From assembly GCF_003473485.1 (NCBI RefSeq), contig NC_053048.1:51643755-51707754 (forward strand): a stretch of 64,000 nucleotides of DNA, in the 5' to 3' direction. A model generated the notes under the pieces. That model did not search any database. It worked only from the letters and a program-made list of their open reading frames with translations, and was not told the DNA's origin. A program made the position numbers and the translations under genes. This document shows positions 36,772-49,280 of the stretch, one piece after another; position 1 is the stretch's first letter, and each line of letters starts with the position of its first letter. Source of the DNA: Medicago truncatula (taxonomy: Eukaryota; Streptophyta; Magnoliopsida; Fabales; Fabaceae).

Positions 36772-37300
36772 AATTGTAGAGAGAATGAATGATGGAGAGA
36801 GATGAATAAAAGGTTATAATCACCCCCTGCTTTGGCAGGGGATATTGAACTGTGGGGATTTGTGATAGAAAATACATGAAGAAAACAAGTTTATATACTA
36901 TAATTGTACATAAACTTTGAGAGAACCAGCTCAGCATTATATTGATTTAAGGTGTTGGTTTCTGTGGTTGTTGAATCTTATATTTAGAGAATTTGTTGTT
37001 TTTATTTTAATCAATTGTATGCAAGAGGCAAATGGCACGGAAACATGTTTGAATTACCAAAATAGGTCGTCATTGTTATAGGCAGTCCATAAAATGAAAT
37101 TCAATTTAACGTAGGAGGTACAAGATTCATTGTAACACAAGGAACAATGAAAAAACAAGTGAAACTGAAATAGTAAAGTAAAGGTGTAAAGAACAAATAT
37201 AGAATGTGCGGGGCGAGCTAACAGTTTACCGAAGTTCGAGATTTTTTACAGTAGGAACGTTTCAGATGAGTTGAAAAACAGTATTGCTAATATATTGGGC
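36772..37300. other. Upstream region of the DUF761 gene
   Basis: AT-rich, includes the leader of the DUF761 gene. A short inverted repeat (CCCCTGCTTTGGCAGGGG, 36825-36842) lies about 55 bp before the ATG; it could form a hairpin in the leader. Nothing else supported. Confidence 0.45.
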
Positions 37301-37309
37301 GTTCGTGCA

Positions 37310-38458
37310 GTGTTAGGTGATAGATAATTAGCAAGTGTACTAACTTATATCGAAGTAATAAAATTTATAAGATTCGTTTCCACAGGGACTGTTTCAACTT
37401 CTACTCGATAGTAACGTTATTATTAAGGATGTTTGTAAAATGGGGGGTGCACTGAGGCAATTGGTTTAATTTGCAAGTTAAAATAAAATGGTTAAGGAAA
37501 AATTGGTTTAAGAAATAATATGGAGTGATGACTAGGTCATTCGATTCATCTGCTCATCGCTCATTAGCAACCTATTTCTTACGTTTACGAACGCTATAAA
37601 GTTTACGACAAATTAACAAAATAGCTTAGGTCAATCCCTTGATCCTAAGCCCTCTTTTCTGATTATAATTCCCTAATCCCTTAGGTGAACCTATAGTCAT
37701 CAAAGGTTTTAAGTCCGTTAATTCAAGTATCACAACCTAACAACGCTCCATCCCTAGATTGTCCGTTAGATTGAACAGTATAAATATGTCAGAGTTAAAC
37801 GCTAGTGTCGGTAGTCATATATACTCTAAAATCAATTATATTGGGTCAGAATCATAAAAGCTTTAAGAACAATTTATACTGAATAAACTAGAATGACATT
37901 CATAAAGATTAAGAGTTGCAGGTTACATAAACATGAGCTAGAACAAAATCATCTCTTGACCTAATCACAAAGGATCTAGCTACTCATGACTAAAGCACAA
38001 ATAACTAATGTAAAAGAAGGATTCATTACATGAAATTGGTAACCGAATATGAGTTTCGATGGTCTCACACCTTCTCTCCAGATCTCCAGCTCCAAAAGTC
38101 AGTTTCTTTCTCCAAATTTTCCAACCCTTGGCTCAGAAAACAACTTCCCTTTTATAGGAAAATTCTCAGATACGCCAAAATCGTACTCCGATGCTGTAAA
38201 TCGGAGCACGATGGCTTCATTAAAGTCATATCCTGGCTGGAGCGTCTGCCAAATCGTAGCCCGATTTGGTTCCATCGGAGCACGATTTTTTACGAGACAA
38301 AATGTCTCAAATTTGCTGTAAAATCGGAGCACGATGCTGTAAATCGGAGCACGATTTCTTATTTGTTTGCCAACATCAAATGTGTCATTTGAAGCTTCTA
38401 TCTCATGCAAAATCACCCGAACTCAACCAAAATTACATAAAAACTATAACAAAAGTGA
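37310..38458. repeat. Retroelement-derived repeat block with TCGGAGCACGAT motifs
   Basis: The block starts with TTAGCAAGTGTACTAAC and contains TTCGTTTCCACAGGGACTG, sequence I associate with dispersed LTR-retroelement tails. Its right part repeats ATCGGAGCACGAT at 38200-38212, 38273-38285, 38323-38335 and 38343-38355, plus one inverted variant at 38181-38192. No intact frame. Confidence 0.45.
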
Positions 38459-38469
38459 TATATGACCTA

Positions 38470-40017
38470 GTGTCATCATTAGGCACCGGAAAGTATTTAG
38501 GTATGCCGTCTATGATTAGGAGGAACCGAACAACCACCTTTGCTTACATTAAAGATCGGGTGTGGCAAAGATTAAATTCTTGGAGCAGCAAGTGTTTGTC
38601 CAAGGTAGGGCGCAAAGTTATGATCAAGTCGGTTCTTCAAGCCATTCCCTCCTACATGAGTTTGTTTCATTTACCGTCAACGCTGATCACTACTATTGAG
38701 TGTATGATAAACACGTTCTGGTGGGGCCATGGTAGAACTAATCACCAAGGTATCAATTGGCTGAGTTGGGAAAAGTTATCAATGCATAAAAAATACGGTG
38801 GCATGGGGTTTAAGGACCTCTCAGCTTTCAATATCGATGTGAGGCAAGTAAGGTTGGAAGTTTCTCACGGAACCTAATACTCTTGTATCTCGTATTTTCA
38901 AGCCTAAGTACTTTCCAACGAAATCCTTTCTCAATGCATCCATTGGCCATAATCCGAGCTATGTATGGCGCAACATTCTTTGTGCCCGATTCATTGTGCG
39001 TGGTGGAGCACGATGGAGCATAGGCTCTGGTGAGATGATTCCTATTCTTGGAGCACCCTGGTTGTCTAATGGTGCGTGTATTGATGAGAACATTGAGGGA
39101 GGTCATTTTGTTCAAGGATTTACGGTTCAGAGTTTGATGTCTGCACAACGGAAAGAGTGGAATACGCCTCTGGTTCGACAGGTTTTCAGTCACGATGTTG
39201 CTGATAGTATTTTACATACCCCTCTTTTCGAACAAGTTCAAACGTATCATTTAGTTTAGAAAGCATAACGGAATGGCTGCTACTCCGTTCGAAGTGCAGA
39301 CAAATTATGTGTGGAGGAATTGATTGATGTCACTCATCTTCGTCGACCGGGCAATTGGAAAGATATTTGGCGTCTGAAGGTGCCACCAAAAATCAAACAC
39401 TTCTTGTGGCGCATGTGCCTTCAAAGTGCAGAATGCCACACATCAGTTCAAAACGCATCTGCAGATATGGTACGATATCCTAGCAGCAAGTCACACATCA
39501 GCACCATCCTCAAACAGGTGTTGTCACGCTTCAATGGCTGCCACCAAGTCCTGGGAGATATAAATGCAATATTGACGCAGCCTTCTCGGATCAATTTCAG
39601 CGGACAGGCATTGGTGTCTGCCTTCGAGATGAGTCCGGAACGTTTGTGTTGGCTAAGACGGTACTCTTCAATCATCTTTATCCCGTAGCAGTTGGTGAAG
39701 CTTTGGGGCTGTTTCACGCTCTACAGTGGTTGCAAGACATGCGTTTTGACTCTATTGATTTTGAGCTTGACTCCAAGGTTACACGGGATGCATTCCATTC
39801 ACACCATAGCGATGTTACAGAATTTGGAAGCATCATTGCGGCTTGTAGAGAGTTGTTCTCTCTTTCTTTTCTAAACTCCCGGGTAGAGTTTGTTAGGCGA
39901 CAAGCGAATTCGGCTGCTCATGCTCTCGCAAGAGAAGCCGTTTCCTTAGCTAGTCCCATCACTTATTATGTAATCCCAAATTGTATTGAAACGATTATTA
40001 TTAATGAAATGCTATAA
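38470..40017 (+). mobile_element. 5'-truncated, broken LINE (RT thumb, zf-RVT, RNase H-like)
   Basis: 38470-38850 encodes the end of LINE reverse transcriptase (GTGKYLGMPSMI, then NSWSSKCLSKVGRKVMIKSV and INTFWWGHG). After a frameshift near 38845, 38860-39240 continues in another frame (FKPKYFPTKSFLNA, VRGGARWSIGSG). Further breaks near 39258 precede the zf-RVT region (WRLKVPPKIKHFLWRMCLQ). From 39535 to the stop at 40015-40017 one open frame carries an RVT_3 RNase H-like domain (YKCNIDAAFSDQ, VAVGEALGLFHALQWLQ, VEFVRRQANSAAHALAREA). The 5' part of ORF2 and all of ORF1 are missing. Not functional. Confidence 0.85.
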
Positions 40018-40020
40018 GCA

Positions 40021-40641
40021 AGCTTTCTAAAAAAAAATGTGTGGGGCGATATTTGAGGCGAAGTACCTGGGTAAAACTAGCAATAACGTAAGACTATGCT
40101 ATTTTAGGATTAGGACACAAGCATATAATCTGATGGCTCCAGCAGCTGATTTGAACCTCCAGCAGAATGCCACCTTTACATCCTAAAAACCACAATCCCT
40201 TCTTTTACTTTTTATTTTGCAGGATAAAACAATCATCTTTTATGAAGTGTTGTTGTGTCGTAAAATTTCTTAAAAATTAAATTAAATGACTACAAAAAAT
40301 GTATTATATTTCGATTATAAATTAATAAACTAAACATATCAGTACATATATATTTTCTTTTTTTTTAAATATGTGACTAATGACTGAAACTCACCCATTT
40401 TAAATGTGGAGAAATGTAAAATTTAAGGTTCGAACTCCGCTACCAACTAAACTCTACTGAACAAACATACTATTACATATTTATACTTCATATAATCACT
40501 ACATGCACGAGTGAATTTGAAATACTACTATTTTTTGTGTGAAAATAAAACGGTACCCTGTTTTTAGTTAATTTTTTTACACCCGAAAACATTCCAAAAG
40601 CTAAACAGTATACCCAAAAAGTAAAGTGCTAAAGTTGAAGA
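40021..40641. other. 3' flank of the MYB gene
   Basis: Holds the MYB 3' UTR (minus strand). A degraded SINE-like scrap with GGTTCGAACTCC lies near 40427-40440. No gene. Confidence 0.4.
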
Positions 40642-43116
40642 TTAAAACCAAGAAACCAAAGCATTTTGCTTTTGAGGATCAATATCTCGAAATCTCTGAA
40701 AATCCTTTTCCCATTGATCATCATCCAACAACCAAGTCAGCATGTTTTCATCTTGCTCCCACAGCAACGATTGACCTTTCTGATTCAACAATGGCATAAC
40801 ACTCTCCCAATCCAAGTTATCATCCAAACCCGAAGAATTTAACTCCTCATTCGAACATTGATTCGTCACATTATCATTTCTCTCTATGCCCTTTGTTCCA
40901 TTTGTGTTGGTGTCTTTGTCCCCCACCACTATTTCATTAATCACAACCACATTTTCATCATTACTTTCTTTTACCTCTTCCACCTCCAAAGCATCCATGA
41001 TAATATCATTAAAATCTAACAACTCACCATCATTAATGACCTTCAGATCTGGTCCAAACATACGGTCACAATCAGCTTCAATATCATTATTTTCACCACT
41101 AGAACAAGGCCCATTTACTGAGCCCATAACCATTTTCTCGGTCTCTAGTGTAGGGGTGGGTGGAAGTGTAACAATTGAAGCAGGTTCACTTTTTTGGAAA
41201 ACATTTTGGGATATATATCGTATGTTCTTCTTCATAGCCCATCGACTAGTTCTACCACCTTTACGTTTGGGAGGTGTATCCACTATGATTCCTTCTTCTG
41301 ATGGAATCTCTATCTCTTTGATATTATTATAATTTGTTGTTGATGTTCCTCGGAAGCTGTAAACTTTTCTACTCAAGTGTGAGTTCCAGTAGTTTTTAAT
41401 CTCGTTGTCTGTTCTGCCTGGCAAGTGACTTGCAATCAAGGACCACCTGAAATTACCAATTGCCAAAAAACTTTGTCATTTCATTTTCTAGTCTATTCCT
41501 TTATTTATGGGAATTTTGTAATTTGTTCAAATTGAAGCAAAATACACAAGGAGAAAACACTATGACAAAAGAGCTTCTTCTATTTTTCTTTTTGGTGACA
41601 GTGGCAAGGCGCATTTAGATTGCAGAAGAAACCATTTGTTTGACATGACAGCATTAATACAAGAGGTTGAACATTACTTTAAACCACTTCGACAAAAACA
41701 TATCATATTATATTATATTCAGAACACGAGATGCATGCATTGTCTGATCGATCTTTTTCTAATGAGACAGGAAGAATGCAACTTTAAAAATGTTGAATAA
41801 AAATCTCGCTGTTGAATATCTCCATATATAGAAAGAAAATTAAATAAAAAATTGTTAACGCATGCTCATGTAGTCATGTGCTACTTTTTAAGGATACAAA
41901 ATTTTTTAAAAAAAAAATGTCAAATATTACAAATTACAATGCATTAAATATATGAATTTCTATAAAAATTTACTATTAAAATTCTCAGAGTGTCTCAGCC
42001 TCTCGGAATTTCTATAAACCCATCAAAAAAAAAAAAATCCCACTCGCTTAGTATGATTCAAAAATACAGCACATATTAAAAAATGGATAACTGTGTGTTT
42101 AATTGTTAATTTAGGATTCTTGTCAAAAAAAATTGTTAATTCAGGATTATGTTGAATATACACAAGATGTGATGTACGGGACTCTTTTTTTTTTTTTTTT
42201 TTTTTTTTACAGGACGAGATATTACTTTTTTTTTTTTGAGCGAACGAGATATTACGTTGACACCTCATTTAATGGATTAAAAAAAGTTCTTTTATTGTCT
42301 TCTAATTTAATTTAAAATTAATTAAATAAAATAAACATTTGCAATTCCATTTTTCTGCCCTTATAAAAAAATTGTTTTTTGTTAGAGTAGTTGAGTGGTA
42401 GGAAAGTAGGATGTTCGCCTGCATATAAATCAACTAAGCTTAGGGGATCAAAATTACTTTTTAGTCTCTATACAAATTCTAGAAAAAATGTTATATGATT
42501 AAAAAGAAAGATTTTTATAGAATTAAAAATGAAATTTTAATATTTATAAAAAATATTTACTTAATTAACCCTTCCATTTTGTCAAAAACAAATAATAAAG
42601 GAAGGATAGTGAGATGTATCGCTTTGCTTTCAATCCGTGCTTAATTTCATCTTACTAATTTTCCTTTTTGTAATAATTCAATAAACAGAATTTCTCGTGG
42701 GGTTTATGATCTGTTTTTCCAGATATGGAAGTAAATCTCAAAAAAATAATATTTAAGGCTAACCTGTTGCCAAAAGAAGCATGCATCTTGATAATGATAC
42801 TTTCCTCTTCAGAAGAAATATTTCCCCTTTTGAGATCAGCTCTCAAATAGTTAATCCATCTTAATCTACAACTTTTACCACATCTAAGCAAACCTTCAAA
42901 CCCCAAAATAAAATGTCGGTTATATAAAAACAAAAGAAAATAGTCCCTATTAGCAAAAGGGGAAAAAGTAATAATAGTGATACCTGCATTTTTGGGCAAT
43001 GACCTCCAAGAACCTTCCCCATTTGCCTTAACATATTGGGTCAAAATTTCATCCTCCTCTGCGGTCCATCTTCCCTTCTTCAAACCCACTTTCTCACAAC
43101 AAGGAGCTCTTCCCAT
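40642..43116 (-). CDS. MYB12: R2R3-MYB transcription factor, subgroup 7 (flavonol regulator, MYB11/12/111 type)
   Basis: Three exons at the canonical R2R3 positions: 43116-42984, 42893-42764, 41446-40642; phases agree; 355 aa. Starts [17 protein letters not shown]. The R2 repeat (about 14-61) has its three Trp, and R3 (about 67-112) has the usual first-Trp replacement by Ile and Trp at 89 and 108. [15 protein letters not shown] at residues 148-162 is the SG7 motif, and the acidic C-terminus holds [11 protein letters not shown] (about 323-333), like the second SG7 motif and activation region. No bHLH-binding signature is seen in R3. SG7 MYBs are nuclear activators of CHS, CHI, F3H and FLS for flavonol synthesis without bHLH partners. 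Synteny favours MYB11, but legume SG7 genes are co-orthologous, so the symbol is approximate. Intron 1 is only 90 bp; intron 2 is 1.3 kb. Confidence 0.92.
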
Positions 43117-43430
43117 ATCTGAGAATATGTAATTTGGCCACTATGTATATGACACTATATGATTTATTTTTATATTTATGTTTAATGCAATGTAGACAAT
43201 AGTAATGTTGGAGATGGCTAAATGGGCTAGATAGCTGAATCACTGAAATTTAGCTGGCAAAGGGTGTCTGCATTTTTGTGCTGGGTGGTGGCAGAAAGGA
43301 TAAAGAAATAAATAAAAGTTGGTAAATGCGAGAAGTAGTAATTTATATATGGGAGGGGGGTATTGGCATTAAGTACGGTGGGGTGGGGCTAGTGATTATT
43401 ATGATGTAGATGCATCAGTGGTGATAGAAC

Positions 43431-43470
43431 GAGCCACGTTGACTATAAGGTCGTGGCTCTCCAACCGTTG
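43431..43470. promoter_or_regulatory. Candidate light/MYB response elements upstream of the MYB gene
   Basis: About 315-355 bp upstream of the ATG: inverted repeat GAGCCAC..GTGGCTC (43431-43437 and 43453-43459) that includes an ACGT core and a TTGAC W-box, then palindromic CAACCGTTG (43462-43470), a MYB core site. ACGT and MYB elements control SG7 MYB and flavonol genes in Arabidopsis, but these matches are short. Confidence 0.3.
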
Positions 43471-43732
43471 AGAAATGAGACCCTCATCACGGGGATTTCC
43501 ATCTCCCATGTTCATACTCATAACAATTATAGTTTCGTCAATAAGCCCGTTAAATAATAAAATTTAATTATTTTTGAAATTGTACAACATTAATTAATTT
43601 ACTCCTTCCATCAAATTTTTTTGTTAGTCAACATGACGTTTTGCAAATATCTTCCTGAAATTTTGCACTAATATGCAAAATGTCCCATGAATTTACAAAA
43701 CATCATATTGACTGATGGGGTAACTTGATTAA

Positions 43733-44475
43733 GTGTATGTTTGGTTCAACGGCAAAGAAAATTTTGATATAATTGATCTTAACATAATTGATTTTGATTA
43801 AAAGTCAGTTGATTTATGTTTGTATATATTTACATAGAATTGATTTTAACCAATTCAAATTGTTTGGATAATTTGAATCAAAATAGCTTTTAAAAGTTTA
43901 ATTACCAAATTAGACATCATTTATATTATATATATATCATTTATATTATATATAAATGTAAATTTGACATAATTGCTTTTAAAAAAAATTATAACAAAAT
44001 CGAAAAAGTTTTTAACACAAAAAAATGGAAAAGTTATAATATATTCATTTTTTATTTTTCCAACTTATAACTTTTTTTGGAATATTGAGAAACAAAATAC
44101 ATTTTGTATAAATCTATGTGTTTTCAAGCCAAAAAAAAATTAAAAATAGAAAAAATAACAATAACACAAGCAAAGAGCAGCAAGAAATGCATATCATAAA
44201 CAGAATTGCTAGCAGCTTGGCACTAAAGTAAAAAGAAAATAAAATAAAATAAAAGAGGTTCCTTGAAGGAAAAAGAAAAGTTTTTTAAGTGCCAACCAAC
44301 AGTAAAGGTAGAATTGATTTGGAGAAGCTAGGATTTGGAGCTTATCCAATAATTGCTTTTGGAAGATTTAATTGATTTGAGAAATGATAGCCAAACATGT
44401 TGCAAAAGGCATAAATCACAATGGAAGCTTGAAAACGTGTGTTTAGAGGTTGCAAACGGCCAACCAAACAGGCAC
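43733..44475. mobile_element. PIF/Harbinger-like MITE, 743 bp, TAA target duplication
   Basis: Inverted ends: GTGTATGTTTGGTT on the left, GTGCCTGTTTGGTT on the right (other strand), with TAA at 43730-43732 and 44476-44478. Interior AT-rich and non-coding. Confidence 0.7.
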
Positions 44476-44478
44476 TAA

Positions 44479-46738
44479 TGTTGTGCAGTTTCATGGGGTA
44501 TTTGTTGAGAAACTAAAAGAAGGAACAACTTGTTTTTTTTTATTATTATTTAAAAACAACATTGACCCCGTTTATTAAAATTTATGAATCCGTCTCTGGT
44601 GTCGAATGTTAATGCAAATGATATTTTTTTCCTGAATTAAAAGTGATGCAAATATCTTTGTCAAATGTGTTGGTGTCATAATTTGACATTCTTGAGTTTG
44701 TCAAAGGCATATATTGTTATCCAAATATTTTGATTGCTTATCGAATTTTCTTAAATATGTTGATAAATGTTGCATTTGCATAAAGAAGTTTTTCGAAGTT
44801 AAAATTATTCAAAAACTATTTAATATCGTCAATGTCACAAAAAAAGTTGGATGATTAAAAAATTGTGTGAACATTTCAATATTAGATAAAAAATTAAATA
44901 TTTTTTGTATGAAGTTTGATGTTTTTATTGGATTATTTCTTAAAATAATAAAAATAATCCTATTGAAGCAAAATATTTTCACATCTTGGGAGTTCAAATT
45001 TTTTATGTACTTATTAGTTACGGCATAAACTGTATGTACACCTTAAGCCACCAAAATTTTAGAAACAGACATGGGTGGCTTTTGACATGGACCACTGTTA
45101 ACGTTATCCAGGACATGGGTGGCTTTTGACATGGACCACTGTTAACGTTATCCAGGATAGATCTAAGCCACTAGGATTCGTCTAGTGGCGAGGGATTTGG
45201 GTAGAAGGCATGGTGTTTTTGGTTCAAACTGCACCTGAAGCTTTTTACATTGGTGGTTCAGTGCCGTTCAATGAAGAATGAACGGTTACAAGCGATTCAA
45301 TATTCATGTAACAATCTTGGCTTGCAATGGACCATGCATGTATTGCCCAATATCTTCACTCCAAGCAACCCAGTTCACCATTGATTTCACCATCACGGTG
45401 TCAAATCATTATATTGTGGCCTGACACATGAGAATATGTTGTTTTTGTCGTCGACGAAGATTTAAGGCTTTGGGGCAAATCATAGTAAATTAAGGGTATG
45501 GTAGTAGTTAAAGAGGTGGAAGACGAAGTTGTGGTGTGAAGCTTGAAGAAGATTTAGTAAAAAAAATGTAACTTGAATGACTAAAACCGAATAATAATCC
45601 TAATTTGTATGCTGGGGATAGTAGTTATTTTGGTATATAACTGTATAACGAGTAGTTACGATAGTTCCTCGATGTATCAAACTTCTAAAATAATATTTAT
45701 GTCAAATATTTCATGACGTTAAAATAATCTCTGACGTTGGATGAGTGGTAAGACTAAACGATATATGATCAGAAATGACATCATTAGAGGGAGTTGCGGC
45801 AATACATATCATATAAAAAATGGTAAAAAAAAGGCTTAAGTGGTTTGTGCATCTAGATAGAAAACCTGCAAATGTTGTAGTACGAAAAGTATATCAGATG
45901 AAAGATAGTCAAATCAAAAGATGCAGAAGTGGATCCAGAAAACTATAAGAGAAATTATTGAAAAATATTTAGAGCTTGATAAGGGTGATTTAGGTTCAAT
46001 TTTTGACCTAAAATCACCCTCTAACTCGTTTTTCTTTTTCCCTTTTATTGAAATAAGTGATTTTCACATCTATTTCGTTTTGATTTTGTGGTTTCGTCGT
46101 CTCAGTGTGACGTTGGTTTGTTCGTCGTTTTTGTGGGACGTTGTTTGTCTTTCTTGTTTCGTTTAGATATTTATTATGTTCAGATTGTCAAACCAGCTTC
46201 GATCCGGTGTAGATCCAATCAATGACTTTGACATAATCCAGGTTGCAGATTCGGAGACATGGGTATTCCAGAGACTTAAATATAGTCATATATGTAGACT
46301 TTTGTACTTTGTCGTTTTAAGCTATTAACATGGATGTTGTGCGTTTGTTCGCAGATTCATCATTTTTTGTGTTTTAACGAATCTGCATTGTATCAATGTA
46401 CTCTATCAATTTGAATGAATGAATATCATTTATTTTTGTCAAAAATAAAATGTAGTTCACCGACTTAGTGTGATAATGACCGATTGTTGTTGAAGTATTT
46501 ATACAAAACTTTAATTTTCTTTAAAAAGAGTTTTAATTTTCCTCCAAAGGATACTTTAAGCGAAAACAATGAGAACGTCCCCAATTTTTTCCAACTGGAC
46601 CTAGAATTTGCACTTATTTAATGTCTGTGTAAAGCTAATTAATAGTCATGATGCATGCATCTCTTCAAATTTCATTAATTTGCCTGTTTAAATTAGGTTA
46701 TTGCTTTAAGAGTGTTATGGGACACTCTTTAAACATTA
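44479..46738. other. Spacer with small repeats
   Basis: No gene. Contains the 44-bp tandem duplication (45068-45155) and a 14-15-bp-arm hairpin (45982-46020). From about 45900 to 46440 there is mixed sequence ending GAATGAATGAATATCATT that looks like the 3' tail of a retroelement; class unknown. Confidence 0.4.
45068..45155. repeat. 44-bp exact tandem duplication
   Basis: GACATGGGTGGCTTTTGACA... occurs at 45068-45111 and immediately again at 45112-45155 with no difference, so it is a very recent duplication or an assembly stutter. Confidence 0.9.
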
Positions 46739-47027
46739 CTCCCTCCATCTCATTTTAAGTAGGTTATTTTTTTTTCATTTACACATTAAAGAAAAAAAAT
46801 GTATAAGTTAAAAAGAATGGGAATTGGTTTAGAGTGGATTATAAATTATCAGAGCATTCTTTCTTATCATAAATACAAATCATAATATATTAAATTGAGA
46901 GTGATGAAAGTAATATTATTAGAGATATAATTGAACAAAAATAATTAGTATTGAAAAGTGAAGTGGATCAATTTTTTTGGGGCAACATTTTTTTACAAAT
47001 GACTCACTTATTATATGACGGAGAAAG
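46739..47027. mobile_element. Stowaway-like MITE, TA target duplication
   Basis: Left tip CTCCCTCCATCTCATTTTAA, right tip on the other strand CTTTCTCCGTCATATAATAA, with TA at 46737-46738 and 47028-47029. The CTCCCTCCRT tip is typical of Tc1/mariner-derived Stowaway elements. Confidence 0.75.
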
Positions 47028-47090
47028 TATAAGAAAATATTTTTTAAAAAAGTAAAATATTACAATTTTCAATTCATTAAATATAAAATT

Positions 47091-47300
47091 GTATACTCTC
47101 TCCGGTCCTATTTATAAGAAAAATTTGACTTTTGAGATTCATTAAGTAACTGATGTATTTTGTCTAGATTATAGACCAAATATATCATTTATGCAATGAA
47201 TCAAAAAATACATCATTTGGGCTTAAAAAACTCTTTTTCTTTTAATGTTTTTAAATACTCTCTCCGTTCCAAAATGAAAAAAAAAAAAAAAAAAAAACTC
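47091..47300. mobile_element. Stowaway-like MITE remnants
   Basis: TACTCTCTCCGGTCCTATTT at about 47093 begins an element with an internal partial inverted repeat (ATGTATTTTGTCTAGATTAT and ATACATCATTTGGG). A second tip TACTCTCTCCGTTCCAAAAT follows at about 47257. Right ends not located. Confidence 0.45.
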
Positions 47301-48212
47301 ACTTTTTTGTTCCAAAATGTAAGCAAAAAAGACAAACTTTTATCATACTTAATCTTTTTTTGTTTATTTTAAAAAACCACCCTTTTCAAGAAATTTTTTG
47401 TTTATTCTCATGAAATTAATTGCAAATTACATCCAATTTTCTATATCTTTCATTTCTCCATAACCAATAGTCAATGAAAATTGTTTTTACATCTTCGCAT
47501 CAAACTTATTCCAAAAAAAACACAAAATATTATACTCCAAATTCTTATTTTCTAGTTTTCTTAATGAATGTGATTTGATTTTTTATGCTTACAATTTAAG
47601 ATAAAGAGATCAGAGAGTAATGTTTTAGAGACATTCGTTGATATTTTCTTAAGCGACCATCTTATTGCTTCCTCATTCCTCGCCCCTCTTTATTGTTTAA
47701 TAAAGGAAATTCTAGTTATTATAATTGTAAATCTTGAATGGTCCTCGAGAAAGCAACTCTAAATACTCCTATTTAGCAAAAGGTCTATATATATTTTTAA
47801 AAAATACTTGAAAATAGGTCTAAGCTATCAACGTATCAAATAAATTTAACCCCACATATTTAATATACGAGCAACTTGTAAATTATGAAAGGTAAAGGTA
47901 ATTCTCATTTGTCTCCGTAGGTGTAATTTAGATAATAGGGACAATGTATAGATTATGCAGGAGTTTATGTTCGAACCTCAGACACATCATTACCTTGATA
48001 AAGGTGAATTTCTGGCCATTAACTTACTTGATCGAAAATAAAGTAATTACCATTATATAAACTAACATGCAGACCATCAACTTTTTTTATTGTGCTGATG
48101 CATGTAAACTATGAACAATGGTTTTATGAATTTTTATTTCTCCTCTTAAAAAAAATTGAAAATTTGATTTTGATTAAATGTATAAGTATGTGTATCTATA
48201 TATATATTGCTG

Positions 48213-48215
<3 letters not shown>

Positions 48216-48260
<45 letters not shown>
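48216..48260. repeat. (TA)n microsatellite
   Basis: About 22 TA units in a row; the open frames with Tyr-Ile repeats here are artefacts of it. Confidence 0.95.
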
Positions 48261-48264
<4 letters not shown>

Positions 48265-48931
48265 CACTTTCATATTGTAGGAAACTATACTTATTTTTTC
48301 AACGATACCAACATATAACAAATATATATAAATTCTTATCTTTTTTAACGATTCCAACAAAGTTATTTCGATCAATCATTATCGACAATAAACATCATTG
48401 ACAGTCGATATCTCCGCAAATGAAATCTCAGCCACAAACTTTTCTTGGAAATCCTCCTTCCAAACAAAGATCGGTCTTGTCAATTTAACATTGCAACACC
48501 ACCTATCTTCCTCCCAACCCCCATGTATGACACCAAACTTTTTTTCATTCTGAAATTCCCCGCTGGTGTGGAAAATAACGCATTAACGGTTTTTCTCACA
48601 CCGATGAGCATTCCAAAAAAGGGTTCCTCTTCCATTTCCAATTTGTTTTCTAACCACATTCACAACCCAATTTAACCTGCTACTCGAAACATATATCCTT
48701 CCTCTACAAAGAATACACGTTTTGCCTATTTGTACACTCTATCTTCGAAATTGATATTATACCACTCCCATGCTTATTATTCAACACTCATTTGCATTAA
48801 GACTTTTCGTCTACTAGCAACCACCACGTCCACTTTGATAATAAAGACATATCATATAACCTTGTATTTTTTACATCCAAATGTGAATGATTCCCTAAAC
48901 TCCACTCACAATCTGTAATATATAATTGATC

Positions 48932-49280
48932 GCACATGACGATATGAATAGCGTATGGTGCAGTGGGTGGGGGGTGGGAGATGTACCTACAGACGCTCCA
49001 ACACTTAAGTCGGTAGAGAGCATAGAATAGGGGGTTAAGGTTGAAATGAATTGTACCTTTGTGGACTGGTTAAAGTCCCCTCATATAGTGATGAGGTGCA
49101 GGAGCTGTTGCGAGCGGCACACATGTACTCAATGGTTACAGATCCGCATGGATCATGGCCGTCGAGTGAGTCTTTTTAGGGCAAGGAGGGGGTGTGGTAG
49201 GAGTAAATGGCCTATCATTGTATTGAGTCTATTTCTTTGGGCATGTACTAAGAAGTATTTGCTCGGTCTAGAACAATACC
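48932..49280. mobile_element. 349-bp insertion with 7-bp target duplication ATTGATC
   Basis: Defined by comparison with copy B at 50.2 kb. ATTGATC flanks it at 48925-48931 and 49281-49287. The insert is GC-richer than its surroundings and contains an open frame at 49046-49285 without a known domain. No terminal inverted repeat is evident, so the class is unknown (solo LTR or retroelement fragment possible). Confidence 0.55.

Noticed and set aside
40886-41332. 148-aa plus-strand Ser/Thr-rich frame
   Set aside because: Antisense of MYB exon 3, which has clear protein homology and splice structure.
48092-48401. Frames with long Tyr-Ile repeats
   Set aside because: Translation of the TA microsatellite.
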